64,000 nt of DNA, from contig NZ_AP024546.1 in NCBI RefSeq assembly GCF_018406645.1, positions 3,038,001 to 3,102,000 on the forward strand, given 5' to 3'. Both the position numbers and the translations under genes were made by a program. Numbering within the stretch: the stretch's first letter is position 1; each line of letters opens with the position of its first letter. Source of the DNA: Lysobacter helvus (GTDB lineage Bacteria; Pseudomonadota; Gammaproteobacteria; Xanthomonadales; Xanthomonadaceae). Of the stretch, positions 33,127 through 41,525 are shown in pieces. The notes beneath the pieces are model-generated. The model worked only from the letters and a program-made list of their open reading frames with translations, was not told where the DNA came from and did no database searches.

Positions 33127-35238
33127 TCAGCGCCGCATCTCGAATCCCGCGTACACACCGCGGCCATCGCCGGGCAACACGTGGCGCCCGTCGACGCCGA
33201 ACGCATTGGCGACCACGTTGGTGCCCGCCACCCAGCGCCGGTCGAAGACGTTGCGCACTTCGGCGAACCAGTGCCAGCGCGCGCCCGCTTCGCCACCGAC
33301 GCGCAGGCCCCACACCGCCGCGCCCGGCGCCTGCAGCGTGTTGGCGTGGTCGATCCAGGTGCGATCGAACGCATCCACGTTCGCGGCCACGTAGAACGTC
33401 GCGACCGGCGAGAAGCGCACTTCCGAGCGCACCTGCTGGCGCGGCACGCCCGCGAGCGCGTTGTCGCCGAACACCGGGTCGCCGTCGAAACGGAAATCGT
33501 TGAACAGGTAATTCACGCTCAGGCGCCAGTGATCGGACCAGTCGCGCGACCCGCCCAGTTCGACGCCCTGGTGCACCGTGCGGTCGGCGTTGACGGTGCC
33601 GCGCGGATTGCCCAGCGCATCGTTGAGCGCGAGCAGTTCGCCGTCCAGGCGCGCGCGGTACACGGCCGCATCCAGCCACCACGTCGCGCGCTGCACGCGC
33701 GTGCCGAGTTCGGCGGTGACGCCGCGTTGCTTGTCCACCTGGGTCACGCCCGGCCCGCCGGTGAGTTCGCCGAAGCTCGGCGGCTCCAGGCTGCGGCTGA
33801 TGTTGGCGAACACCTGCGCGCCGTCGTCGATGCGATAGCGCAGGCCAACCTTCGGGCTCACGCCCGAATACGTCACGTCGAAACTCTCGTCGCGCCCGCC
33901 GGTGATGAACAGGTCCCGCGAACGCCGCACCGAATGCAGCCCCTGCGCGCCCAGCGCGAGCGTCCAGCGCGCATCGAACGCGAACTGGTCCTCGATGTAC
34001 GCCACGCTGTCGCGCGCATGCTGGTCGAACGTGTTGGTGCGCGCGCCATGCTGGCCGCCGACGTTGACGAAGCGATCGTCGTGCAGCGTGCCGTTGGCGA
34101 CGCGCAGGCCCGCGACCAGCACGTTCGCGTGGCCGTTCCAGGTCGATTCGCCGCGCCAGCGCAGGTCGGCGCCGACGTCGCGCGAGTCCTGTTCCAGCAC
34201 CTGGAAGATCGGATGGTGCAGGTCTTTGTCGGACACGAACACCGACAACACGAGCTGCCGGTGCGCATCCGGCGTCCACGCGAGCTTGCCCGCGAAGCGT
34301 TGGAGGACGAAGTCGCGACGCTGGTCCATCGCGACGTTGGCGGGTGCGGCCTGCGTCGGATCGTTGCGCCATTCGGCGAACGTGAGATTGCCCGGCAATT
34401 GCGATCGCGAGTCCACCTTCGTCGCATACAGGCGCCCGTCGAGCGTGTCGCTGAAGCGCAGGCCGGCGTTGCCGAAGAAGCGATAGGTCTCCTGCACCGC
34501 GTGTTCGCGGAACCCTTCCTGCGACATGCCGGTGAGGCTGGCGTAGCCATCGGCGCGATCGTGCGTGCCGGCGACCGCGACCTGCCCGCGCCGGTAATCG
34601 AACGCACCGGCTTCGCCACGCAGCGTCAGCGCGGGCGCATCGAAGCCGGTCGGCGACACGAAGTCCACCGCGCCGCCCAGCGTCGCCGCGCCGTATTCGA
34701 GCGCGTTCGCCCCGCGATGGATGCTGATGTAACGCGCGGACAACGGTTCGATCGCCTGGAAATCCACCGCGCCATCGGCGAGGTTGAGCGGCGTGCCGTC
34801 CTGCAGCAGCACCAGGCCGCGTCCGTGGAAGGTGCGCTGCAGCCCCGAGCCGCGGATCGAGATGCGCGCTTCCTCCGCGCCGAAGCGCGATTGCACGAAC
34901 ACGCCGGGCGCATAGCCCAGCGCGTCGGACAAGGTGCTGGCGCGACGATCGCGGTAACTCTCGCCATCGACGAGCGCCGTGCCGCCGGCCTTCTCGTCGA
35001 GGCGCTTGCGCGCGGTCTCGATGTCTTCGGTGGTGTTGACGGGGCGCACGCCCTCGACGCGGACCGGATCCAGGTCGACGGGCTGGCGGTGTTGCGGGCC
35101 GTCGTCCGCGACGGGCGCGGGCGTGACGGCATAGGCGCGCGGCATCAGCAGCGCGTGGAGGATGAGCAGGGACAGCGGCGCGAGCGACACGGCGCGCGAA
35201 CGCGACGCGCCGCGGGGCGCGGCAACAGCGGATGGCAT
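33127..35238 (-). CDS. TonB-dependent outer-membrane receptor
   Basis: A 703-residue receptor. After a signal peptide (cleavage near RAYA/VT, residue 37) comes a TonB-box-like DLDPVRVEGV. The plug includes STLSDALGYAPGVFVQSRFGAEEARISIRGSGLQRTFHGRGLVLLQDGTPLN, and a 22-strand-type barrel closes with GRGVYAGFEMRR. These receptors import metal chelates or other large ligands using TonB energy. The ligand is unknown. The upstream neighbour is a DUF2946 protein, a combination sometimes seen with copper or other metal receptors, which hints at a metal role. The start at 35238 begins at the signal peptide. Confidence 0.88.
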   Translation of the reverse strand: MPSAVAAPRGASRSRAVSLAPLSLLILHALLMPRAYAVTPAPVADDGPQHRQPVDLDPVRVEGVRPVNTTEDIETARKRLDEKAGGTALVDGESYRDRRASTLSDALGYAPGVFVQSRFGAEEARISIRGSGLQRTFHGRGLVLLQDGTPLNLADGAVDFQAIEPLSARYISIHRGANALEYGAATLGGAVDFVSPTGFDAPALTLRGEAGAFDYRRGQVAVAGTHDRADGYASLTGMSQEGFREHAVQETYRFFGNAGLRFSDTLDGRLYATKVDSRSQLPGNLTFAEWRNDPTQAAPANVAMDQRRDFVLQRFAGKLAWTPDAHRQLVLSVFVSDKDLHHPIFQVLEQDSRDVGADLRWRGESTWNGHANVLVAGLRVANGTLHDDRFVNVGGQHGARTNTFDQHARDSVAYIEDQFAFDARWTLALGAQGLHSVRRSRDLFITGGRDESFDVTYSGVSPKVGLRYRIDDGAQVFANISRSLEPPSFGELTGGPGVTQVDKQRGVTAELGTRVQRATWWLDAAVYRARLDGELLALNDALGNPRGTVNADRTVHQGVELGGSRDWSDHWRLSVNYLFNDFRFDGDPVFGDNALAGVPRQQVRSEVRFSPVATFYVAANVDAFDRTWIDHANTLQAPGAAVWGLRVGGEAGARWHWFAEVRNVFDRRWVAGTNVVANAFGVDGRHVLPGDGRGVYAGFEMRR

Positions 35239-35306
35239 GGATTGGCTCCCGAACGCGAAAAACCATCGCACCCTGAATGCGGGGCGCGTGTGAAGGGCGT
35301 TGCGAC

Positions 35307-35717
35307 TCAGGAGAGAACGGGCGGACCGCGGGAACCGAGGCCAGCCGGATGGCGGAACGGGAGCGCGACGGACCGGGATTGGACCGGCGGACCGACGGGC
35401 CCGAGCGAGGCCGGCACCACGGCGAGCACGGCCTGCGGCACCTGCAGCGATTGCAGCAGCGGGCAGTACGCGCAATCGCCCTGCCCCGCGTGGTCGGCCG
35501 GATGTCCCGGATGGCGTGCGGGATCGTGGGCCGGGTCGACGGCGACCTGCACCAGCCCCGCCACCGTGCACATCGCGGTCCAGGCCTGCGACGGCGTGGC
35601 CTCGGTGGCCTGCGCGATGCGCCCCAGCGTCGGCACCAGCGCAAGCGCCAGCGTCGCCGTCAGCGACAGCCGCAGGAACCAGCGTTGGAGGGCAGCGGTG
35701 CGCATTAAGCCGCGCAT
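35307..35717 (-). CDS. DUF2946 family protein
   Basis: A 136-residue protein with a signal-like hydrophobic N-terminus (RWFLRLSLTATLALALVPTLGRIAQA). The hallmark CxYCPLL appears as CAYCPLLQSLQVPQ, with histidines (DHAGQGD) before it. DUF2946 proteins carry His/Cys clusters suited to metal binding and often sit beside TonB receptors, as here (68 bp upstream of the receptor start). Two in-frame starts, 35717 and 35705, are possible; the longer is given. Confidence 0.75.
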   Translation of the reverse strand: MRGLMRTAALQRWFLRLSLTATLALALVPTLGRIAQATEATPSQAWTAMCTVAGLVQVAVDPAHDPARHPGHPADHAGQGDCAYCPLLQSLQVPQAVLAVVPASLGPVGPPVQSRSVALPFRHPAGLGSRGPPVLS

Positions 35718-35746
35718 TCTAATGGAGTGCTTGCAGGCGCGACACG

Positions 35747-36823
35747 TCAGGGACGCGCGGGCGAACCGCCGGGCCGGCGCAAGCGCGACCGGTTGCTGCG
35801 CAGCGCCTTCACCGACTTCGGCACGTCGCCGCTGCGGTCGCGTTCGCGCGAGAACGCCACCACGCGATCGCGCCCGCGCGACTTGGCGAGGTAGCACATC
35901 TCGTCCGCGCGATAGAGCAACTCGTACGCCGTGAGCTTGCCGTCCGCGAATTCGAGCTGTCCGATGCTGGCGCCGATGCGGAAGATGTCGCCCTGCCAGT
36001 CGAACTGGTAGGCCGCGATCGCGCGACGCACCTTCTCCGCCACGAACGTCGCCTGCTCCGCCGTCACGTCTTCCAGCAGCACCGCGAACTCGTCGCCGCC
36101 CAGGCGTGCCAGCGCATCGCCTTCGCGCAACTGCGTGCGCAGCAGCTTCGCCAGCTGCCGCAGCAGTTCATCGCCCGCGGCGTGGCCGGCCGTGTCGTTC
36201 ACCGGCTTGAAGTTGTCGAGGTCGAAGTACAGCAACGCGTGGCGCGACTGGAGTTCCTTCGCCGTCTGCACCGCGCGGCGCAGGCGCGATTCGAACGCGC
36301 GCCGGTTCGGCAGGCCCGTCAGCGGATCGTGGTGCGCCTGGTGCTTCAGCTCGTCGGTGAGGCGCTTGGCCGCGGTGACGTTGCGGAAGGTGATCACCGA
36401 ACCGAGCGAATGACGCATGTCGTCGACGATGCTCGCCACCGTGCCGTCCACCAGCACCACGTGGCCATCGCGGCGACGCAGCGACGTGAAATGCCAGGTC
36501 GAATCCGGCGACAGCGGATCGATGCCGTTGCCCGCTTCATCGACGAAGCGCACCACGTCGCCGAGCGGCCGGCCGATCGATTCCTGTTCGGTCCATCCGG
36601 TGAGGTGCGCGGCGACGGGATTGAGCAGCGACACCTGCCCCTCCAGGTCCACGATCACCACCGCGTCCGAAATCGCGCGCAGTGCCGCGTCGCCGAACCG
36701 GCTCTGCTGCCGACATGCGTTCAGTTCGCGCCGGGCCTGTGCCAGCGCCTCGTCCGCCGCGGGGGGCGGTGTCTCCTGCTGCTCGTCCACGGATCTCGGG
36801 GGAAAGAACCTTACGGGTTGCAC
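35747..36823 (-). CDS. PAS-GGDEF diguanylate cyclase
   Basis: A 358-residue protein. A PAS domain occupies residues 42-155 (ALRAISDAVVIVDLEGQVSLLNPVAAHLTGW ... SVITFRNVTAAKRL). The GGDEF domain follows (HHDPLTGLPNRRAF, then YFDLDNFKPVNDTAGHAAGDELL and the intact active motif LGGDEFAVL). It should make c-di-GMP from two GTP. No TM segment, so it is cytoplasmic. The start codon is GTG at 36823; a second in-frame GTG at about residue 12 is possible. It ends 29 bp before the DUF2946 gene, so it may head that transcript. It opposes the HD-GYP and EAL proteins elsewhere in the window. Confidence 0.88.
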   Translation of the reverse strand: MQPVRFFPPRSVDEQQETPPPAADEALAQARRELNACRQQSRFGDAALRAISDAVVIVDLEGQVSLLNPVAAHLTGWTEQESIGRPLGDVVRFVDEAGNGIDPLSPDSTWHFTSLRRRDGHVVLVDGTVASIVDDMRHSLGSVITFRNVTAAKRLTDELKHQAHHDPLTGLPNRRAFESRLRRAVQTAKELQSRHALLYFDLDNFKPVNDTAGHAAGDELLRQLAKLLRTQLREGDALARLGGDEFAVLLEDVTAEQATFVAEKVRRAIAAYQFDWQGDIFRIGASIGQLEFADGKLTAYELLYRADEMCYLAKSRGRDRVVAFSRERDRSGDVPKSVKALRSNRSRLRRPGGSPARP

Positions 36824-36979
36824 AGCCTAAATTTGGCTTTGCATACAGGGGGTGACGTTCCCCCGGGCCGGGCGGCGATCGCGTTGGCTGAATGGCGCGG
36901 CATGACGATTGGTCCATGCGTTCCCCCGCGGCCCGCGGGGTATGGTGGCGCTCCTTCCGACCCGGACGAGTCCCGACCC

Positions 36980-39091
36980 ATGCAGCAACGCACTGGCTGG
37001 ATCCTCACCACCGCGCTGGTTTCGGCGTGCACCCTTGCGGCCTGCAAGCCGCAGCCCGCCGCCACCACCACGCCCGAAGCGAAGACGCCCCCGGCGACCG
37101 CGTCCACCGCCGCGCCCACCATCGGCATCGACCTGGCCGGCATCGACAAGGGCGTCAAGCCCGGCGACGACTTCGACGAATACGCCAACGGCGCATGGCG
37201 CAAGACCGCCGAGATCCCGGCCGATCGCGCGAGCACCGGCACGTTCCTCGTCGTGTTCGAGAAGGCCGAAAAGCGTAACGCCGAAATCATCCAGAACGCC
37301 GGCAAGGACAATCCCGCCGCCGGCACGCCGGCGCGCAAGATCGCCGACTACTACGCCGCCTACATGGACGAAGGCGCCATCGAGAAGCGCGGCCTCGCCG
37401 CCATCGATGCGGACCTGAAGGCCATCGACGCCATCGCCGACAAGACGGCGCTGTCGAAGGCGCTCGGCGAACAGGTGCGCGCGGACGTCGATCCGCTCAA
37501 CTCCACCAACTTCGACACCGAACACCTGTTCGGCGTGTTCGTCTCGCAAGGCCTGAAGGATCCCGCGCACAACGTCGCCACCCTGCTGCAGGGCGGCCTG
37601 GGCATGCCGAACCGCGACTATTACATCGGCGCCGGCAAGGAAATGGCCGATGCGCGCACCAAGTACCAGGCCTACGTGACCAAGCTGCTCGAACTCTCGG
37701 GCACGCCGGACGCCGCCGCCAAGGCGAAGGCCGTGTACGACCTGGAGATGAAGATCGCCAAGGCGCACGCCAGCGTGATCGAAAGCAACGACATCCACGC
37801 CATCCCCGATGCGTGGCCGGTGGCCGACTGGACCAAGCAGGCCCCGGGCATCGACTGGCCGGCGTTCTTCGAAGGCGCGAGCCTCTCCGGCCAGTCCTCG
37901 GCCGTGGCGTGGCAGGCGGCGGCGATCAAGAAGCTGTCCGCGCTCGTCGCGTCCGAACCGCTCGACACATGGAAGGCGTGGCTGCGCTTCCATGAGATCA
38001 ACCACGGCGCCGGCCTGTTGCCGAAGGCCTACGCCGATGCGGCGTTCGACTTCTACGGCACCACGCTCAGCGGCACGCCGAAGCAGCAGGACCGCTGGAA
38101 GCGCGCGATCGGCGCGACCAACAACGACCTCGGCGACGCGGTGGGCAAGCTGTACGTCGATCGCTTCTTCCCGGCCTCGTCGAAGGCGAAGGTCGAGGAA
38201 ATGGTGTCGAACATCGTGGCCTCGTTCGACGAACGCCTCGCGAAGCTCGACTGGATGACGCCGGCGACGAAGGACAAGGCGCGCGCGAAGGTGAAGGCCA
38301 TGCGCGTGTCGGTGGGCTATCCGGACACGTGGCGCGATTACGGTTCGCTGGAGATCCGCCCCGACGACGCGCTGGGCAACCGCATGCGCGCCGAGAAGTT
38401 CGAATACCAGCACCAGCTCGCCAAGCTCGGCGCACCGATCGACCGCGGCGAGTGGTGGATGACGCCGCAGACGGTCAACGCGGTGAACCTGCCGCTGCAG
38501 AACGCGCTGAACTTCCCCGCCGCGATCCTCGAAGCGCCGTTCTTCGATCCCAACGCCGACGCCGCCGCCAACTACGGCTCGATCGGTGCGGTGATCGGCC
38601 ACGAAATCAGCCACAGCTTCGACAACACCGGCGCCGAGTTCGACGCCGACGGTGCGTTGCGCAACTGGTGGACGAAGGAAGACATGGCGCACTTCAAGGC
38701 CGCCGCCGATCGCCTCGTGAAGCAGTACGACGCGTACGAACCGCTGCCGGGCCTGCACCTGAAGGGCGCGCAGGTGCTGGGCGAGAACATCGCGGACGTG
38801 GCCGGCCTCAACGCGGCGCACATGGCGTACGTGAAGTCGCTCGGTGGCAAGCCGGCGCCGGTGATCGATGGCCTCACGGGCGACCAGCGCTTCTTCCTGG
38901 CGTTCGCGCAGGCATGGCGCGGCAAGACGCGCGATGCGGCGCTGCGTGCGCAGATCATCGGCGACGGCCATGCGCCGGGCCGCTATCGCGCGCAGACGGT
39001 GCGCAACATCGATGCGTGGTACGACGCGTTCGGTGCGAAGGCCGGCGAAGCGCTGTACCTCAAGCCCGAGGATCGCGTGCAGGTCTACTGA
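36980..39091 (+). CDS. M13 family zinc metallopeptidase (PepO-like) lipoprotein
   Basis: A 703-residue neprilysin-family peptidase. Residues 1-22 form a lipoprotein signal (TLAAC, Cys 22). The zinc site is HEISH at 541-545 with the third ligand in ENIAD near 602-606. The substrate-binding NAVNLPLQNALNFPAAIL precedes it, and the C-terminal APGRYRAQTVRN is typical. M13 enzymes cleave small peptides; in bacteria they are periplasmic or surface-exposed. Length is normal. A clean intrinsic terminator follows (39115-39143). Confidence 0.93.
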   Translation: MQQRTGWILTTALVSACTLAACKPQPAATTTPEAKTPPATASTAAPTIGIDLAGIDKGVKPGDDFDEYANGAWRKTAEIPADRASTGTFLVVFEKAEKRNAEIIQNAGKDNPAAGTPARKIADYYAAYMDEGAIEKRGLAAIDADLKAIDAIADKTALSKALGEQVRADVDPLNSTNFDTEHLFGVFVSQGLKDPAHNVATLLQGGLGMPNRDYYIGAGKEMADARTKYQAYVTKLLELSGTPDAAAKAKAVYDLEMKIAKAHASVIESNDIHAIPDAWPVADWTKQAPGIDWPAFFEGASLSGQSSAVAWQAAAIKKLSALVASEPLDTWKAWLRFHEINHGAGLLPKAYADAAFDFYGTTLSGTPKQQDRWKRAIGATNNDLGDAVGKLYVDRFFPASSKAKVEEMVSNIVASFDERLAKLDWMTPATKDKARAKVKAMRVSVGYPDTWRDYGSLEIRPDDALGNRMRAEKFEYQHQLAKLGAPIDRGEWWMTPQTVNAVNLPLQNALNFPAAILEAPFFDPNADAAANYGSIGAVIGHEISHSFDNTGAEFDADGALRNWWTKEDMAHFKAAADRLVKQYDAYEPLPGLHLKGAQVLGENIADVAGLNAAHMAYVKSLGGKPAPVIDGLTGDQRFFLAFAQAWRGKTRDAALRAQIIGDGHAPGRYRAQTVRNIDAWYDAFGAKAGEALYLKPEDRVQVY

Positions 39092-39114
39092 GTACTGCGC
39101 AAGCGTGACAAGCG

Positions 39115-39143
39115 ACGGGCCGCGCAAGCGGCCCGTTTCCTTT
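39115..39143 (+). terminator. Intrinsic terminator after the M13 peptidase gene
   Basis: ACGGGCCGC, a GCAA loop and GCGGCCCGT form a nine-pair stem at 39115-39136, followed by TTTCCTTT. Placed 24 nt after the stop codon. Confidence 0.75.
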
Positions 39144-39258
39144 GTGTTGAATGTTGGTCGCTGGTGAGCGTCGTTCTCCCTGACATGCCGCGTTGACTCG
39201 GCAACAACATCCCGTGGCGTACAGGTGGGATGCGCTGAACAGGGGTATCAGGGGGCTC

Positions 39259-41091
39259 ATGGATCGACAGGTCGCGCAGAACGCGAAAGACCGACAACGC
39301 CAGCGCGGCGTGCTGCTCGCGGGCCTCGTGCTCGGGGTCGCGCTGGTCGCGGGCCTCGCGCTCCTGGCCTGGCAACAGAACCTGCGCGCGCAAGGCACGC
39401 AAGCCTTCGCCGATCGCACCGCGACGCTCCTGCAGGGCGCGCTCTCGCTCGAAGCCGCCAGCGGCGCGATGGAAGCGCACCACCGCGGCTATCTCATCAC
39501 CGGACAGCAACGCTTCGTCGACCGCCGCGAGCGCGCCTTCGCCGATGGCATGCACGTGGCCGCCACGCTGCTGCGCGCCGTGGAAGGCGATCCGGTCCAG
39601 CATCGCCGCGCACGCGACGCGCGGCTGGCCCTGATGCAACGCCACGCCTTCATGCTGCAGGCGGCCGCGCACGTCGAGAACGAAGGGCTCGCCGCGGCGC
39701 GGGCGCGTTTCAGCGGGCTCGGTGTCGGGTCGTACGACTGGATGCTCGGCGAACTCGGCGCGCTGCGCGCGGATGCCGAAACCCGGCTGCTCGAACGCAC
39801 GCGGCACGCCGCGACCAGCGCGCGCCGCTTCGAACGCACGCTCCTGCTCGGCACGCTGGCCGCGCTCTCGCTGCTGGTCATCACCTCATGGCTGCTGTGG
39901 CGGCAGTTGCAACGCAACATGCGCATCCGCGCGCAGCACGAACGCGCCCTCGTGCTGCAGAACGCGATCCTCGACGTCGCGGGCTACATGATCATCGCCG
40001 CCGACGAAACCGGCCGCACGCTGTTGTTCAACCGCGCGGCGGCCGATGCGCTGGGCTACGCGCCCGACGCCGTCATCGGCCAGCCGGTGCCGGCGATCCA
40101 CGATCCGGACGAACTGCGCGTACGCGCGGGCGCCCTCGGGATGGACGTGCCCGCGGACGGCCCGCTCTCGTTCGACACCACCGTCGCCCTGGTGCACAAC
40201 CACGGCGAGGAAGCCGCGTGGACCTACATCGCGCGCGACGGCCAGCGCTTCCCGGTGCTGCTCACCGTCAACGAACTGCGCGATGCCGACGGCACGCGGG
40301 TCGGCTTCGTCGGCATGGCCCGCGACATCACGCAACGCCGCGCGGCGGAACAGGCCATCCTCGAACTCAACCAGCAGCTCACGCAGAACGCCGACACGCT
40401 GGCGCGCACAAACCGCGAACTGGAAGCCTTCAGCTACACGGTCTCGCACGACCTGCGCGCCCCGCTCCGCCACATCGATGGCTACGCGCGGATGCTGCGC
40501 GAGGATGCCGAGGCAGTGCTGGATCCGGAAATGCGGCGCTACCTCGATGCGATCAGCGACGGCGCACGCCACATGGGCTCGCTGATCGACGACCTGCTCG
40601 CGTTCTCGCGCCTGGGCCGCAAGCCGCTGGAATGCACGCACGTCGACATGCGCGACCTCGCGCGCCATGCGCTCGTCGAAGCCGGCGGCCTGCATTCGCC
40701 GGCCGAGGTCGACATCGGCCCCCTGCCCGACGCCTACGCCGATCCGGTGCTGCTGCGCCAGGTGTGGGTGAACCTGCTGTCGAACGCGCTGAAGTACAGC
40801 GGCCCGCGCGGCCATGATGCGCGCGTGGCCGTGGCCGGCGAACGCATCGGCGACCGCGTGCGCTACACCGTGCGCGACAACGGCGTGGGCTTCGACATGC
40901 GCTATGCCGACAAGTTGTTCGGCGTGTTCCAGCGCCTGCATCCGCAGGACGAATTCGAAGGCACCGGCGTGGGCCTGGCGATCGTGGAGCGCATCCTCGC
41001 GCGCCACGGCGGCCACGTCTCCGCCGACGCGAGCCCGGGCCACGGCGCGGCATTCACCATCGAACTGCCCGCCGAAGAGGAACCCGCATGA
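39259..41091 (+). CDS. Membrane sensor histidine kinase with CHASE3-like and PAS domains
   Basis: A 610-residue kinase. TM1 lies near residues 17-38 and TM2 near 185-210; the segment between them (helical, MEAHHRGYLITGQQRFVDRRERAF) is typical of a periplasmic CHASE3 domain. A PAS domain follows (ILDVAGYMIIAADETGRTLLFNRAAADALGYAPD ... GMARDITQRR). H397 lies in SYTVSHDLRAPLRHIDGYARML, the H-box style of phytochrome-like kinases, then VNLLSNALKYSG, DNGVGFDM and GTGVGLAIV. The start at 39259 puts a short cytoplasmic tail before TM1. Its stop overlaps the next response regulator (ATGA). Confidence 0.9.
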   Translation: MDRQVAQNAKDRQRQRGVLLAGLVLGVALVAGLALLAWQQNLRAQGTQAFADRTATLLQGALSLEAASGAMEAHHRGYLITGQQRFVDRRERAFADGMHVAATLLRAVEGDPVQHRRARDARLALMQRHAFMLQAAAHVENEGLAAARARFSGLGVGSYDWMLGELGALRADAETRLLERTRHAATSARRFERTLLLGTLAALSLLVITSWLLWRQLQRNMRIRAQHERALVLQNAILDVAGYMIIAADETGRTLLFNRAAADALGYAPDAVIGQPVPAIHDPDELRVRAGALGMDVPADGPLSFDTTVALVHNHGEEAAWTYIARDGQRFPVLLTVNELRDADGTRVGFVGMARDITQRRAAEQAILELNQQLTQNADTLARTNRELEAFSYTVSHDLRAPLRHIDGYARMLREDAEAVLDPEMRRYLDAISDGARHMGSLIDDLLAFSRLGRKPLECTHVDMRDLARHALVEAGGLHSPAEVDIGPLPDAYADPVLLRQVWVNLLSNALKYSGPRGHDARVAVAGERIGDRVRYTVRDNGVGFDMRYADKLFGVFQRLHPQDEFEGTGVGLAIVERILARHGGHVSADASPGHGAAFTIELPAEEEPA

Positions 41092-41525
41092 CCCTGCGCC
41101 AGGTCGAGATCCTGCTGGTCGAAGACTCCACCGCCGATGCGGAGATGACGATGCGCACGCTCAAGCGGCGCGGCATCGCCAACCACGTGGTGTGGGTGCG
41201 CGACGGCGTGGAAGCGCTGGAGTACCTGTTCCGCGAAGGCGAGCACGCCGGCCGCGACACCGGCGATCCGAAGCTGGTGCTGCTGGACATCAAGATGCCG
41301 CGCATGGACGGCCTGCAGGTGCTGGAGAAACTCAAGAAGGACACGCGCACGCAGCGCATCCCGGTGGTGATGATGACGTCCTCGCGCGAGGAGTTCGACC
41401 TGCTGGCCAGCTACACGCTCGGCGTGAACAGCTACGTGGTCAAGCCGGTGGACTTCGATGCGTTCGCCACGGTCGTGGCGCAGGTGGGCATGTACTGGAT
41501 GCTCGCCAACGAGGTGCCGGACTGA
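41088..41525 (+). CDS. Rcp1-type single-domain response regulator
   Basis: A 145-residue receiver domain: LVEDS acidic pocket, an insertion typical of Rcp1-like regulators (FREGEHAGRDTGDPKLVLLDIKMPRMDG), phospho-acceptor D67, Thr in VMMTSSREE, Lys in YVVKPVDF. There is no output domain. Rcp1-type regulators pair with phytochrome-like kinases, matching the upstream gene. Start and stop overlap both neighbours (ATGA upstream, TGATG downstream), so three signalling genes are translated as a block. Confidence 0.9.
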   Translation: MTLRQVEILLVEDSTADAEMTMRTLKRRGIANHVVWVRDGVEALEYLFREGEHAGRDTGDPKLVLLDIKMPRMDGLQVLEKLKKDTRTQRIPVVMMTSSREEFDLLASYTLGVNSYVVKPVDFDAFATVVAQVGMYWMLANEVPD

